This document shows, in pieces, positions 35,944 through 44,908 of a stretch of DNA of 60,368 nt. A program made the position numbers and the translations under genes. The DNA comes from Gallionella sp. (GTDB taxonomy: Bacteria; Pseudomonadota; Gammaproteobacteria; Burkholderiales; Gallionellaceae): positions 1-60,368 of the forward strand of contig JAQUAI010000016.1 of assembly GCA_028687335.1 (NCBI GenBank), given 5' to 3'. The notes under the pieces were generated by a model that made no database searches, had not been told where the DNA came from, and was given only the letters and a program-made list of their open reading frames with translations. Position 1 is the stretch's first letter. Every line of letters begins with the position of its first letter.

Positions 35944-38733
35944 TTAAGCCAGTTTGTCGCGTTGTCCCTGCAATTGCACTAGCGTTGCGCTGAACTCTTC
36001 CATACGTTTTTTTTCTTGTTCCACCACAGCCGCTGGCGCTCTCGCCACGAAGCTTTCATTGCCGAGTTTAGCTTGCGCTTTATTAATTTCAACGCTCAGG
36101 CGAGCGATCTCTTTGTCCAAACGCTCGCGTTCTGCGGCCACATCGATCTCCACCTTCAGCATCAGCTTGAAATTGCCGACGATGGAAACGGGTGCATCGC
36201 CAGCCGGTAGTTCCGCTACGATCTCGACTTCGCTGAGTTTGGCCAGTGCTTGCAGATAAGGCGCGAAGCTGTGAAGTTGTGCGGTATCGCCGGCCGCGAT
36301 CAGCGGCACGCGTTGCGCTGGCGACAGATTCATCTCGCTGCGCAGACTGCGGCAGGAGGCGATGAGCTGTTGCAGCAGTCCGACTTGTGCGTAGGCAGCC
36401 TCGTCGGTTATGCCTTTTTCCATCGGATAGTCTTGCAGCATGATGCTGTCGCCGGACTTGTTTGCCAGCGGGGCAACCGACTGCCACAATTCTTCGGTGA
36501 TGAACGGGATGATGGGGTGGGCCAGGCGCAGCATGATTTCCAGCACGCGTACCAACGTTTTACGCGTCGCGCGTCGCTGGGCGTCGTTGCCATTCGCCAT
36601 CTGCACCTTGGCCAGTTCCACATACCAGTCGCAATAGTTGTCCCACACCAGCTCATAAGTTGCGCGCGCGGCCAAGTCGAAACGGTAGTTGCGGAAGGAA
36701 ATTTCCAGTTCATCTCTGGTATCAAGCAACTTGCGGGACATCCATTTGTCGGCGGCGGAGAATTCCAGCGGCAGCGATTCGTCCTGTCCCACATCCTTGC
36801 CTTCGCAATTCATCAGCACGAAACGTGTGGCGTTCCACAGCTTGTTGCAGAAGTTGCGATAACCTTCGCAGCGTTGCATGTCGAACTTGATGTCGCGTCC
36901 GGGCGAGGCGAGCGAGGCGAAGGTGAAGCGCAATGCATCGGTGCCGAAAGCGGTGATGCCCTCGGGGAATTCTTTGCGCGTGCGCTTCTCGATCTTCTCG
37001 GCGTCTTTCGGGTTCATCAATCCGGTGGTGCGTTTCTTCACCAAAGATTCGATGTCGATGCCGTCAATGAGGTCGATCGGGTCGAGCACGTTGCCCTTGG
37101 ACTTGGACATCTTCTGGCCTTCCGCATCGCGGATGAGGCCGTGTACGTACACGTCTTTGAACGGGATATTGCCGGTGATGTGTTTGGTCATCATCACCAT
37201 ACGCGCCACCCAGAAGAAGATGATGTCGAAGCCGGTGACCAGCACTGACGACGGCAGGTATTGCTTCACGAATTCGTTCTGCGCATCGAACGGTTTGCTC
37301 ATGTCCCAATCCAGTGTGGAGAACGGCCACAGCGCGGAAGAGAACCAAGTATCGAGTACGTCGTTGTCACGGTCGAGTTGCCCGGCATAACCTGCCTTGT
37401 CGGCCAGCTTGCGCGCTTCGTCTGCGTCATGCGCAACGAACACTTCGCCGTTCACGCCGTACCACGCTGGGATCTGATGACCCCACCACAGTTGGCGCGA
37501 GATGCACCAGTCTTGGATGTTGTTGAGCCACTGGTTGTAGGTGTTCACCCAGTTCTCGGGATGGAACTTGATCTCGCCGGAGCTCACACATTCCAGCGCT
37601 TGTTCGGTGATGCTCTTGCCGTTGTCGCTTGGCTTGCTCATGGCGACGAACCATTGGTCGGTGAGCATCGGTTCGATGACCACGCCGGTGCGGTCGCCAC
37701 GCGGTACTTTGAGTTTGTGTTTCTCTGCTTTGTCGAATACGCCTGCTGTCTCCAGATCGGCAACAATCTGTTTGCGTGCGGCGAATCGATCCATGCCTTG
37801 ATATTGCTTGGGCGCGTTCTCGTTGATCTTTGCATCCAGTGTGAGAATGGAGATCATCTCCAACTTGTGACGCTGACCGACGGCGTAGTCGTTGAAGTCA
37901 TGCGCAGGGGTGACCTTGACCACGCCGGTGCCGAATTCTTTATCGACATATTCATCGGCGATGATGGGGATAGTGCGGTCGCACAGCGGCAGCGTGACTT
38001 GTTTGCCGATGAGGTGTTTGTAGCGCTCGTCTTCAGGATGCACCATCACGGCGACGTCGCCCATCATGGTCTCAGGGCGAGTGGTGGCGACCGTGAGGTG
38101 ACCGCTGCCGTCAGCCAGCGGATAACGAATGTGATACATGAAGCCGTCTTCTTCCTCTTGCACGACTTCGAGGTCGCTTACTGCGGTATGTAATTTTGGG
38201 TCCCAGTTCACCAGACGCTTGCCGCGATAGATGAGGCCTTCATTGAACAGACGCACGAAAGTCTCGGTGACGGTCTTGTTCAGCGCGGGGTCCATGGTGA
38301 ATCGTTCGCGCGACCAATCGGGCGAGGTGCCGAGGCGGCGCATCTGACGGGTGATGGTGTCGCCAGAGAATTTCTTCCACTCCCACACCTTCTCGATGAA
38401 CTTCTCGCGACCGAGGTCATGGCGCGATACACCTTGCGCATCGAGTTGACGCTCGACGACGATCTGCGTGGCGATGCCCGCGTGGTCGGTGCCCGGTTGC
38501 CACAGAGTGTTATCCCCGCGCATGCGGTGGTAACGCGTGAGCGCATCCATCAAGGTCTGGTTGAAGCCGTGGCCCATGTGCAAGGTGCCAGTGACGTTGG
38601 GCGGTGGTAGTTGGATGCAGAAGTTGTCTTGCTTGGCGGCATCGAGTCCGGCTTTAAAGTAGCCCGAGTTTTCCCAAGTCGGGTACCAGCGTGATTCGAT
38701 GTCTTTTGGTTCAAAACTTTTGGCGAGTTCCAT
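35944..38733 (-). CDS. valS: Valyl-tRNA synthetase
   Basis: A 929-residue class I aminoacyl-tRNA synthetase that charges tRNA-Val. The HIGH-type motif is HMGH in [14 protein letters not shown] near the N-terminus, and the KMSKS motif is in [14 protein letters not shown]. The C-terminal coiled coil is visible (about residues 860-929). Its length is normal. It is the last gene of the pepA-holC-DUF-valS run. Confidence 0.98.
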   Translation of the reverse strand: MELAKSFEPKDIESRWYPTWENSGYFKAGLDAAKQDNFCIQLPPPNVTGTLHMGHGFNQTLMDALTRYHRMRGDNTLWQPGTDHAGIATQIVVERQLDAQGVSRHDLGREKFIEKVWEWKKFSGDTITRQMRRLGTSPDWSRERFTMDPALNKTVTETFVRLFNEGLIYRGKRLVNWDPKLHTAVSDLEVVQEEEDGFMYHIRYPLADGSGHLTVATTRPETMMGDVAVMVHPEDERYKHLIGKQVTLPLCDRTIPIIADEYVDKEFGTGVVKVTPAHDFNDYAVGQRHKLEMISILTLDAKINENAPKQYQGMDRFAARKQIVADLETAGVFDKAEKHKLKVPRGDRTGVVIEPMLTDQWFVAMSKPSDNGKSITEQALECVSSGEIKFHPENWVNTYNQWLNNIQDWCISRQLWWGHQIPAWYGVNGEVFVAHDADEARKLADKAGYAGQLDRDNDVLDTWFSSALWPFSTLDWDMSKPFDAQNEFVKQYLPSSVLVTGFDIIFFWVARMVMMTKHITGNIPFKDVYVHGLIRDAEGQKMSKSKGNVLDPIDLIDGIDIESLVKKRTTGLMNPKDAEKIEKRTRKEFPEGITAFGTDALRFTFASLASPGRDIKFDMQRCEGYRNFCNKLWNATRFVLMNCEGKDVGQDESLPLEFSAADKWMSRKLLDTRDELEISFRNYRFDLAARATYELVWDNYCDWYVELAKVQMANGNDAQRRATRKTLVRVLEIMLRLAHPIIPFITEELWQSVAPLANKSGDSIMLQDYPMEKGITDEAAYAQVGLLQQLIASCRSLRSEMNLSPAQRVPLIAAGDTAQLHSFAPYLQALAKLSEVEIVAELPAGDAPVSIVGNFKLMLKVEIDVAAERERLDKEIARLSVEINKAQAKLGNESFVARAPAAVVEQEKKRMEEFSATLVQLQGQRDKLA

Positions 38734-38809
38734 TGCGATGTATTCCGAGTGCGGCGAAAGGCCGCGATTATAAAGGAAGGAGTGGGTCTGACGTTAGTAC
38801 GGGGATGTG

Positions 38810-39316
38810 TTACTTGTTGCTGTCGTTCAGGTTCAGGGCATTACGCAACAACGCTGGAATTTCGGCTTTGAGTTCATTCAAAGCTTGTTCCAATGCTTGT
38901 TGTTGCAGTGCTGCGATTTGCGGGGCGAGCTGCTGCATGAGTTTGCCTTCCAAACGGTGCTGCAATTTATTTAGAAGTTGTTGCAGTTGTTCTTCCGATA
39001 TTGATGCCTCGGTCTGGATGGTTGGAGTTTCGCTTGCTGTTACAGCTGCATACGCTGTCGGCAGTATTTCGGTTTCTCTCAAAACGGGTAATTCGTTGGG
39101 TGAGGGCAGCGGGGCTGCGGGCTGAGCTTCTGTGATGATGGGCGTATCTAATGTGAGCGTGTCGACGTAGGCTTCCGCTTCGATATGACTCACTGCTGTG
39201 GCGGGCATGACCACTTCGGTTAGTGTGGGTAGTTCATCAAACGGTTGTGTGCCGACGACATCGGTTAGCAACGGTAGGTTATCGAGTGAATCCGGCGCGG
39301 TCGAGGTGGCGTTCAT
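38810..39316 (-). CDS. Conserved DUF2486-like acidic protein between holC and valS
   Basis: A 168-residue protein of unknown function. Its N-terminal half has repeated LPLLTDVV / LPTLTEVV motifs and many Pro, Thr and Glu. Its C-terminal half is Gln/Leu-rich and helical (EEQLQQLLNKLQHRLEGKLM). The short LTEVV-type motif recalls DUF2486 proteins found at this position in other betaproteobacteria (from memory). It overlaps the holC stop as ATGA and lies 76 bases before valS. Confidence 0.75.
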   Translation of the reverse strand: MNATSTAPDSLDNLPLLTDVVGTQPFDELPTLTEVVMPATAVSHIEAEAYVDTLTLDTPIITEAQPAAPLPSPNELPVLRETEILPTAYAAVTASETPTIQTEASISEEQLQQLLNKLQHRLEGKLMQQLAPQIAALQQQALEQALNELKAEIPALLRNALNLNDSNK

Positions 39317-39744
39317 TGTGCGTTTGTTTGGGTGAGGTCGTGGTGGGTTAGTTCGTAACCGCGATCCCGGTAGAACTTAAAGCGCTGTCGCCCGAGTAGT
39401 GCGCTTTCATCATTTTTTTCGACGATTTCCATTACGCGGTCAAAACGGCTGAAAAACGTTACGCATTCATCATGCAGGTTAATCAGCAGTTCATGGTGCG
39501 GAAACTTTTCTTCAACGTGGCTAACGATGACGGGCATTTGTGCAATTTCCGCTGAGCCGCTTCGGCAATGCGGAATAAAAGCCGTGGACGGATAGTGCCA
39601 GAGCAGTTGATCCAGTCTCTCGGCAGTCGCTTCATCAGGCGCATGCAGCACAACACGAATACCGCGCTGCATGGCCTTGTGGCTGAGTTGGCAAGCAGTG
39701 CGTAGCTTGTCTTCGCTGCCAGTGTAGAAGTCGACGCGTGTCAC
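39313..39744 (-). CDS. holC: DNA polymerase III chi subunit HolC
   Basis: A 143-residue clamp-loader accessory subunit that links the replisome to SSB. TRVDFYTGSEDKL at the start and QLLWHYPSTAFIPH in the middle are typical. The start is GTG at 39744, which overlaps the pepA stop as GTGA. This overlap decides the start, because the frame is open far upstream inside pepA. The end overlaps the next gene by four bases. Confidence 0.93.
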   Translation of the reverse strand: MTRVDFYTGSEDKLRTACQLSHKAMQRGIRVVLHAPDEATAERLDQLLWHYPSTAFIPHCRSGSAEIAQMPVIVSHVEEKFPHHELLINLHDECVTFFSRFDRVMEIVEKNDESALLGRQRFKFYRDRGYELTHHDLTQTNAQ

Positions 39745-41228
39745 TTTGCCGCTGCGCGGTTGATTAGGTATTGCGTGAGCAAGGGGACGGGACGGCCTGT
39801 TGAGCCTTTTTGTTTGCCAGATAACCACGCGGTACCTGCGATGTCTAAGTGCGCCCAGCGATATTCCTTGGTGAAGCGCGCCAAGAAACAGGCGGCGGTG
39901 ATGGTGCCACCTGCGCGTCCGCCGATGTTTTGCATGTCGGCGAAGTTGCTGTCGAGCAACGGTTGGTAGTCGTCCCACAGCGGCAGTTGCCATGCACGGT
40001 CGTGCGCTTGTTCGCCAGCAGCCAGTAGCTCCTTCGCCAGTTTGTCTTCGTTGGCGAACAAGCCGTGTGCGACATGACCCAAGGCGATGACGCACGCGCC
40101 GGTGAGGGTGGCGATGTCGATGACGGTATCAGGATCGAATTTTGCGGTGTAGGTTAGTGCGTCGCATAAAATTAAGCGACCTTCGGCATCGGTGTTCAAT
40201 ATCTCGATGGTCTGGCCAGACATGGATGTGACAATGTCGCCGGGCTTGGTGGCGGTGCTGCTGGGCATATTTTCACAACTTGGAATTACGCCGACGACGT
40301 TTAATTTCAACCCCATTTCAGCAATCGCTTGCATAGTGCCCAGCACGCTGGCGGCACCGCACATGTCGTATTTCATCTCATCCATCTCTGCACCCGGTTT
40401 GAGCGAGATGCCGCCGGTATCGAAGGTGATGCCTTTGCCTACCAGCGCGATGGGCTTTTGCTTTTTGTCGCCACCTTTGTATTCGATGGCAATCAGCTTG
40501 GCGGGTTGTGCGCTGCCGCGTGTGACGGAAAGGAATGAGCCCATGCCCAACTTTTGCATGTCTTTCTCTTCCAGCACGGTGGTCTTGATATTTTTGTGCG
40601 CTTTGGCCAGTGCCAGTGCCTGTGCTGAGAGATAGGTCGGAGTGCAAATGTTGCCCGGCAAATTGCCGAGGTCTTTGGCCAGCGACATGCCGTTGGCGAT
40701 GGCGGCGGATTGTTCCAATGCGGTTTTGGCAGCAGCGGTGGGCTTCTCCAATGTGGCGAAGGTAATTTGTTTTAGCGTGGCTGGCTTGGCAGGTTTGCTT
40801 TTCAGGCAATCAGAACGGTAGGCACTTTCGGCTGCCGCGAATACGGCTTGTTGGATTGCCCAGTTTGCATCTTTGCCAATTGCATCATCGGTGATGAATA
40901 GCGCGGCATCTTTTGCGGGAGTGTCTTGCAGAGCTTTGAAGGTGGCGCGCAGGATGTCCACGCTGGTTTTGTTGTTCAATTCGCTGGCTTTACCTAAGCC
41001 GACTAGCAAAATGCGCTCAGCAGCGACCCCTGTGATGTTGTGCAGCAGTAGTGTGGTGGCACCTTTTCCGTTGATGTCGCCGCGCGCGATGACATCGCTT
41101 AAGGCATGTTGCGCCGCCTTGTCTAATGCTTGAGCTGCTTTGGATAATTTGCCACCATCAAACACGCCGACAACGACACAGCCGCTCTTCAGTTTTTCCG
41201 GGCTACCTTGTTTTATGCTAAATTCCAC
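39741..41228 (-). CDS. pepA: Cytosol (leucyl) aminopeptidase PepA
   Basis: A 495-residue M17 aminopeptidase. The metal-binding and catalytic blocks are GKGITFDTGGISLKPGAEMDEMKYDM and the signature NTDAEGRLILCDAL (given separately, both intact). The start is GTG at 41228 with AAGGAG six bases upstream, giving MEFSIKQGS, rather than the longer open frame from 41258. It is divergent from lptF with only 34 bases between start codons. Confidence 0.95.
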   Translation of the reverse strand: MEFSIKQGSPEKLKSGCVVVGVFDGGKLSKAAQALDKAAQHALSDVIARGDINGKGATTLLLHNITGVAAERILLVGLGKASELNNKTSVDILRATFKALQDTPAKDAALFITDDAIGKDANWAIQQAVFAAAESAYRSDCLKSKPAKPATLKQITFATLEKPTAAAKTALEQSAAIANGMSLAKDLGNLPGNICTPTYLSAQALALAKAHKNIKTTVLEEKDMQKLGMGSFLSVTRGSAQPAKLIAIEYKGGDKKQKPIALVGKGITFDTGGISLKPGAEMDEMKYDMCGAASVLGTMQAIAEMGLKLNVVGVIPSCENMPSSTATKPGDIVTSMSGQTIEILNTDAEGRLILCDALTYTAKFDPDTVIDIATLTGACVIALGHVAHGLFANEDKLAKELLAAGEQAHDRAWQLPLWDDYQPLLDSNFADMQNIGGRAGGTITAACFLARFTKEYRWAHLDIAGTAWLSGKQKGSTGRPVPLLTQYLINRAAAK

Positions 41229-41262
41229 GCGCTTCTCCTTAAGTACAACGATTGACACATCA

Positions 41263-42396
41263 ATGCCGGATTATCCGCAATCTACAAGCCCAAAGTCAAA
41301 GCCGAAGCGTATCGGAATATTTCACCGGTCGCTGGTGAGCGAGTTCGTCAGTAACGGACTGCTGGTGTTTGGCGTGTTGCTGGGTATTGTCGTGGTCAGC
41401 CAGTTGATCCGTTTTTTGGCCGATGCGGTAAGCGGAAGGCTAGCCGTTGATGGAGTGCTTGCCTTGCTGGGCTTTAGCGCACTCAATTATTTGCCGGTAC
41501 TGTTGTCGATCAGCCTGTTTGTGTCGATCTTGCTGACGCTATCCCGATGCTATCGTGATAGCGAGATGGCAGTTTGGTTTTGTGCCGGGGTCGGATTGAC
41601 CCGTTGGATACGTCCGGTGTTGTGGTATGCCGTGCCTGTCGTGGCTTTAATTGCTTTGCTGAGTTTGGTTTTGTCGCCTTGGGCGTTAAAAAAGGCCGAT
41701 GAATACAAAAATCGGCTGGAGAGTCGCGATGATGTGGCATCGGCCAGTCCGGGAATGTTCCGCGAATCAAAACAGGCCGACCGCGTGTACTTTATCGAAA
41801 ATGTGAATTTGGGCTCAAATCGTGTCGGTAATGTGTTCGTGCAGACAAGTGAAAATGGCAAGGTTGGCACGATGGTGGCTAAGCAGGGCTTGCAGGAAAC
41901 CCTGCCCAACGGAGATCGATTTCTGGTGTTGTTGAATGGTACTCGCTATGAGGGAATGCCGGGGCAGTTGAACTACAGCGTGATTGACTTTGAGCGTTAC
42001 GCACTTCGTATTGATAGTACGCCCCCGAAGGAGTCGCAACCGAGAGCTCGAAATATGACTACATCAGAATTATGGCGTGATCGCACAACGTGGAGTTTGT
42101 CTGAGTTGGAATGGCGAGTAGGTTTGCCGATTAGTGCGGCGGTACTTGCACTACTGGCTATCCCTTTATCTTATGTTAATCCGCGCGCAGGACGTTCGCT
42201 CAATTTGGTGTTGGCAATCGTCTTGTACATGCTCTACAGCAACATGATTAGCGTGACTAATGCATGGGTTGGGCAAGGAAAGTTGTCGCCGGGGCTGGGG
42301 TTGTGGGGAATACACGCATTGATGTTGGTGGTTGCCGTGTTTCTTTTTTATCGCCGCTTGTCTTTGTTTTCTTGGCGCAGGGTGTTGGGCAGATGA
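41263..42396 (+). CDS. lptF: LPS export permease LptF
   Basis: A 377-residue inner-membrane component of the LptB2FG transporter that extracts lipopolysaccharide. It has three membrane segments at each end and a periplasmic beta-jellyroll domain between (about residues 140-270). FHRSLVSEF and ALLAIPLSYVNPRAGRS fit the family. About 19 polar residues precede the usual start of the family. No later start codon is apparent. Its end overlaps lptG as ATGA. Confidence 0.95.
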   Translation: MPDYPQSTSPKSKPKRIGIFHRSLVSEFVSNGLLVFGVLLGIVVVSQLIRFLADAVSGRLAVDGVLALLGFSALNYLPVLLSISLFVSILLTLSRCYRDSEMAVWFCAGVGLTRWIRPVLWYAVPVVALIALLSLVLSPWALKKADEYKNRLESRDDVASASPGMFRESKQADRVYFIENVNLGSNRVGNVFVQTSENGKVGTMVAKQGLQETLPNGDRFLVLLNGTRYEGMPGQLNYSVIDFERYALRIDSTPPKESQPRARNMTTSELWRDRTTWSLSELEWRVGLPISAAVLALLAIPLSYVNPRAGRSLNLVLAIVLYMLYSNMISVTNAWVGQGKLSPGLGLWGIHALMLVVAVFLFYRRLSLFSWRRVLGR

Positions 42397-43469
42397 GTAT
42401 TCTGACCCGCTATCTTGGACGTGAGATATATCTCAGTATCGCGCTGGTCTTTGGTGCGCTGATTATGCTGTTCGCATTTCTGGATTTAATCCACGAATTG
42501 AATATCATGGGGTTGGGGGATTATCGCCTAGGGTATGTATTATTGTTTGTAGTATTGACTATACCGGGCCACATTTCGGAGTTGTTTCCAATTGCTGTTT
42601 TAGTGGGAACCATCTTCGCGTTGGTACAAATGGCGTCTAATTCAGAGCTAACTATTTACCGTGCGTCAGGCGCATCGATATGGCAGATGGTTATTGCTCT
42701 GATCAAGATTGCGATTCCGCTGGTATTGGTAAGCGCGCTGGTGAGTGAATATGTGGCACCTCCTAGTGAGCGATGGGCTCAAAAGTTAAGATTGCAAGCA
42801 CAAAATTCGAAACTTACGTTGAACGAATTTCGCTCTGGGGTATGGGTAAAAGATGAACACAGTTTTGTTAACGTCAAAACCGTGTTGCCTGACACAAGTT
42901 TGTCGGATGTTAGTATTTATCGGTTTGACGACACTTATCATTTGCGGGCGATTACCACGGCTAAGCAGGCCAGTTTTGTTGAGCAGGGAAAATGGGCACT
43001 CAAGGATGTTGCGGAAACCCGTTTTGAGCATCAAGGTACCAGCATAATAAAAGCTGAGAATCAGGAGTGGCTATCCTCGCTGAATCCATCTTTGTTAAGT
43101 GTGTTGTTGGTGGTTCCTGAGCAAATGTCAGCAGTGGACTTATATCAGTACACCACTCATTTGCGCGAAAATGGGCAGAAGACCGAGCGTTATGAGATCG
43201 CGATGTGGAATAAGCTGATTTATCCCTTAGCGCTGTTTGTGATGATGGTACTGGCACTCCCCTTTGCGTCTTATCATCGGCGCGGTGGTGGTGTGAGCGG
43301 AATGATCTTCATGGGAATCGTGTTGGGCTTGGCATTTCACTTTGTGGGGCGATTGTTTGCCAGTTTGGGAGCACTAAATTCTTGGCAGCCGTTTATCAGC
43401 GCAACATCAATGACGGCGTTATTTTTGCTACTGGGGATGACGTTGCTATGGTGGACGGAGCGTAGATAA
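42393..43469 (+). CDS. lptG: LPS export permease LptG
   Basis: A 358-residue partner of LptF. MSILTRYLGREIYLSI starts the first membrane helix, and three further helices follow the periplasmic domain (ALFVMMVLALPFASYHRRGG is conserved). ATG 42393 is set by the four-base overlap with lptF. It ends 20 bases before a convergent gene. The ATPase LptB is not in this window. Confidence 0.95.
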   Translation: MSILTRYLGREIYLSIALVFGALIMLFAFLDLIHELNIMGLGDYRLGYVLLFVVLTIPGHISELFPIAVLVGTIFALVQMASNSELTIYRASGASIWQMVIALIKIAIPLVLVSALVSEYVAPPSERWAQKLRLQAQNSKLTLNEFRSGVWVKDEHSFVNVKTVLPDTSLSDVSIYRFDDTYHLRAITTAKQASFVEQGKWALKDVAETRFEHQGTSIIKAENQEWLSSLNPSLLSVLLVVPEQMSAVDLYQYTTHLRENGQKTERYEIAMWNKLIYPLALFVMMVLALPFASYHRRGGGVSGMIFMGIVLGLAFHFVGRLFASLGALNSWQPFISATSMTALFLLLGMTLLWWTERR

Positions 43470-43489
43470 ATACCGCTCCGGTACATCGA

Positions 43490-43864
43490 TTATTGGCTGC
43501 GTTTTGCCTGTTCTTCTTTGACCATCTGCCGTACTTGTTCTTTTTTGTCCTCTGGCACTTGGCTGAACGCTTTGTATTTCGCGCGCGCAGCCTGACGCTG
43601 CTCTGGCGTTAATTTTGCCCAAGCGTCCAGTCTACTTTGAAACCGTTGTTTTTCTTCCACGCTTAAGTCGCCGTAATGTTCGGCAACTTTGAGCATACTT
43701 TCTCGCTGTGCGATCGATAAAGTCGGCCATTGACTAGAAAGTGGTGCAAGTGCTTCGCGTTGGGCGGAATTTAACTCGTCCCATTTGCCGCCACCAGCAG
43801 CAAGGCAAGAAAGTGGGAGTAGTAATAAAGCGAGTAGCAGTGCGGGTATTTTTATACGTGTCAT
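43490..43864 (-). CDS. DUF3106-type exported protein
   Basis: A 124-residue protein with a signal peptide (hydrophobic core LLLALLLLPLSCLAA). Repeated three-helix motifs of the form W..L...QR..L follow: KWDELNSAQREALAPLSSQW, then LSVEEKQRFQSRLDAWAKLTPEQRQAARAKY. Proteins of this type are annotated DUF3106 and follow an ECF-type sigma factor in betaproteobacteria. They may act in envelope-stress sensing. That role is inferred. Its start overlaps the previous gene as ATGA. Confidence 0.85.
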   Translation of the reverse strand: MTRIKIPALLLALLLLPLSCLAAGGGKWDELNSAQREALAPLSSQWPTLSIAQRESMLKVAEHYGDLSVEEKQRFQSRLDAWAKLTPEQRQAARAKYKAFSQVPEDKKEQVRQMVKEEQAKRSQ

Positions 43865-44196
43865 TTATCTACGAAAACTTCCATGGGTAAGTCGTCAGTC
43901 AAAATTGCTAGGTCAAGATGAGTAGCTGCATGCTGCTGCGCGTGATGCCAATAGCCAGTCGAGCCGGCAATGAGTGCGATAGCAAGCACGAACATGCTCA
44001 GCCGATGTTGGTCAAACAAAGATGCAAGATGTAAGCCGATTGTGCCGTCATGCCAGTTGGAACTGTGTTTCGCTGCCATTGCTCGACTTCGTGCGCGTTG
44101 CAGCGCGTGACGAGTGGATGCATCCATGTGCTCGGTGGACTTGTTTAGCATCGAAACGATGCGTTTTGGATCAATTTGGCGGGAATCGTTATTCAT
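43861..44196 (-). CDS. DUF3619-type membrane protein, likely sigma-factor partner
   Basis: A 111-residue protein with one membrane helix near residues 70-85 (MFVLAIALIAGSTGYW). It has a cytoplasmic N-terminal half with DASTRHALQRARSRAMAA and a short C-terminal tail ending DDLPMEVFVDK. It resembles DUF3619 proteins encoded next to sigma factors of this kind. An anti-sigma-like role is suspected, not shown. Overlaps: ATGA with the sigma gene upstream and with DUF3106 downstream. Confidence 0.85.
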   Translation of the reverse strand: MNNDSRQIDPKRIVSMLNKSTEHMDASTRHALQRARSRAMAAKHSSNWHDGTIGLHLASLFDQHRLSMFVLAIALIAGSTGYWHHAQQHAATHLDLAILTDDLPMEVFVDK

Positions 44197-44756
44197 GGTA
44201 ATTCAACTCCTTGTGCTTTAAGTGTTGCGGCTAAGGATTGTGTTGCTCGTGAGCAGTGAGTTTTGACGCTGCCTTCCGAGCAGCCCATCGCTTTCGCTGT
44301 TTCAGCCGTATCTAACTCTTCCCAGTAACGCAAGAGGAATGCTTCTCGTTGACGAGCGGGGAGTTTGGTCAGGGCGAACTCTATGGCTGCGATGGTGCGG
44401 CTTTGTTCCAGCTCATCATCAGGGGTGCCCGGGGTTGAGTTATTGGTGCTGGAGATGTTTTCCAGCGGGTCGCCGTCTTCATTTTCGCTTGTTTGCAAGC
44501 TGGAAAATAGTGTTGTCCAAGTATTGCGTACCTTTTGCCTGCGATAGAAGTCGCGAATCGTGTTTTGCAAAATGCGCTGAAATAACATGGGATATTCGCT
44601 GGCGGGGTTGTCGCCATACTTTTCCGCTAGTTTGATCATGGCATCCTGCACGATATCCAGTGCGGATTCTTCGTTGCGCACGGCAAAAAGCGCCTGTTTG
44701 TAGGCGCGATGCTCCACGGAAGCTAAAAAATCGGCGAGTTCGACGGGGGTGGACAG
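44193..44756 (-). CDS. ECF-type RNA polymerase sigma factor, probable CTG start
   Basis: A 187-residue sigma-70 family factor with region 2 (ALDIVQDAMIKLAEKYGD, then RILQNTIRDFYRRQKVRNTW) and region 4 (LPARQREAFLLRYWEELDTAETAKAMGCSEGSVKTH). The first ATG/GTG in frame is GTG 44717, which cuts off the start of region 2. Extending 13 codons to CTG 44754-44756 restores STPVELADFLAS, and AAGGAG sits seven bases before this CTG. No ATG, GTG or TTG is available there. I therefore take CTG as the start. It leads an operon with DUF3619 and DUF3106 genes and is divergent from ilvB. Confidence 0.85.
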   Translation of the reverse strand: MSTPVELADFLASVEHRAYKQALFAVRNEESALDIVQDAMIKLAEKYGDNPASEYPMLFQRILQNTIRDFYRRQKVRNTWTTLFSSLQTSENEDGDPLENISSTNNSTPGTPDDELEQSRTIAAIEFALTKLPARQREAFLLRYWEELDTAETAKAMGCSEGSVKTHCSRATQSLAATLKAQGVELP

Positions 44757-44841
44757 TTGATTGCTCCTTGCGAGACGGGGGGCATGTTAGCAAATTGGCA
44801 GTCAAAATACCCCGTTATCCCTGTGTGGGATGCGGCAAAGG

Positions 44842-44870
44842 TTGACCAAAACGCCGCTAGCCTTTATCTT
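44842..44870 (+). promoter_or_regulatory. Sigma-70-like promoter for ilvBNC
   Basis: TTGACC at 44842-44847 and TATCTT at 44865-44870 are separated by 17 bases. It lies about 40 bases upstream of the ilvB ATG. The -35 matches in five of six positions and the -10 in four of six. Confidence 0.5.
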
Positions 44871-44908
44871 ACGCGGTTCTTTTTGTGACTAAATTCAGGA
44901 TGAGCGAG

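Noticed and set aside
36250..37248. Long open frames antisense to valS
   Set aside because: Shadow frames of the valS gene; no ribosome-binding site or family resemblance.
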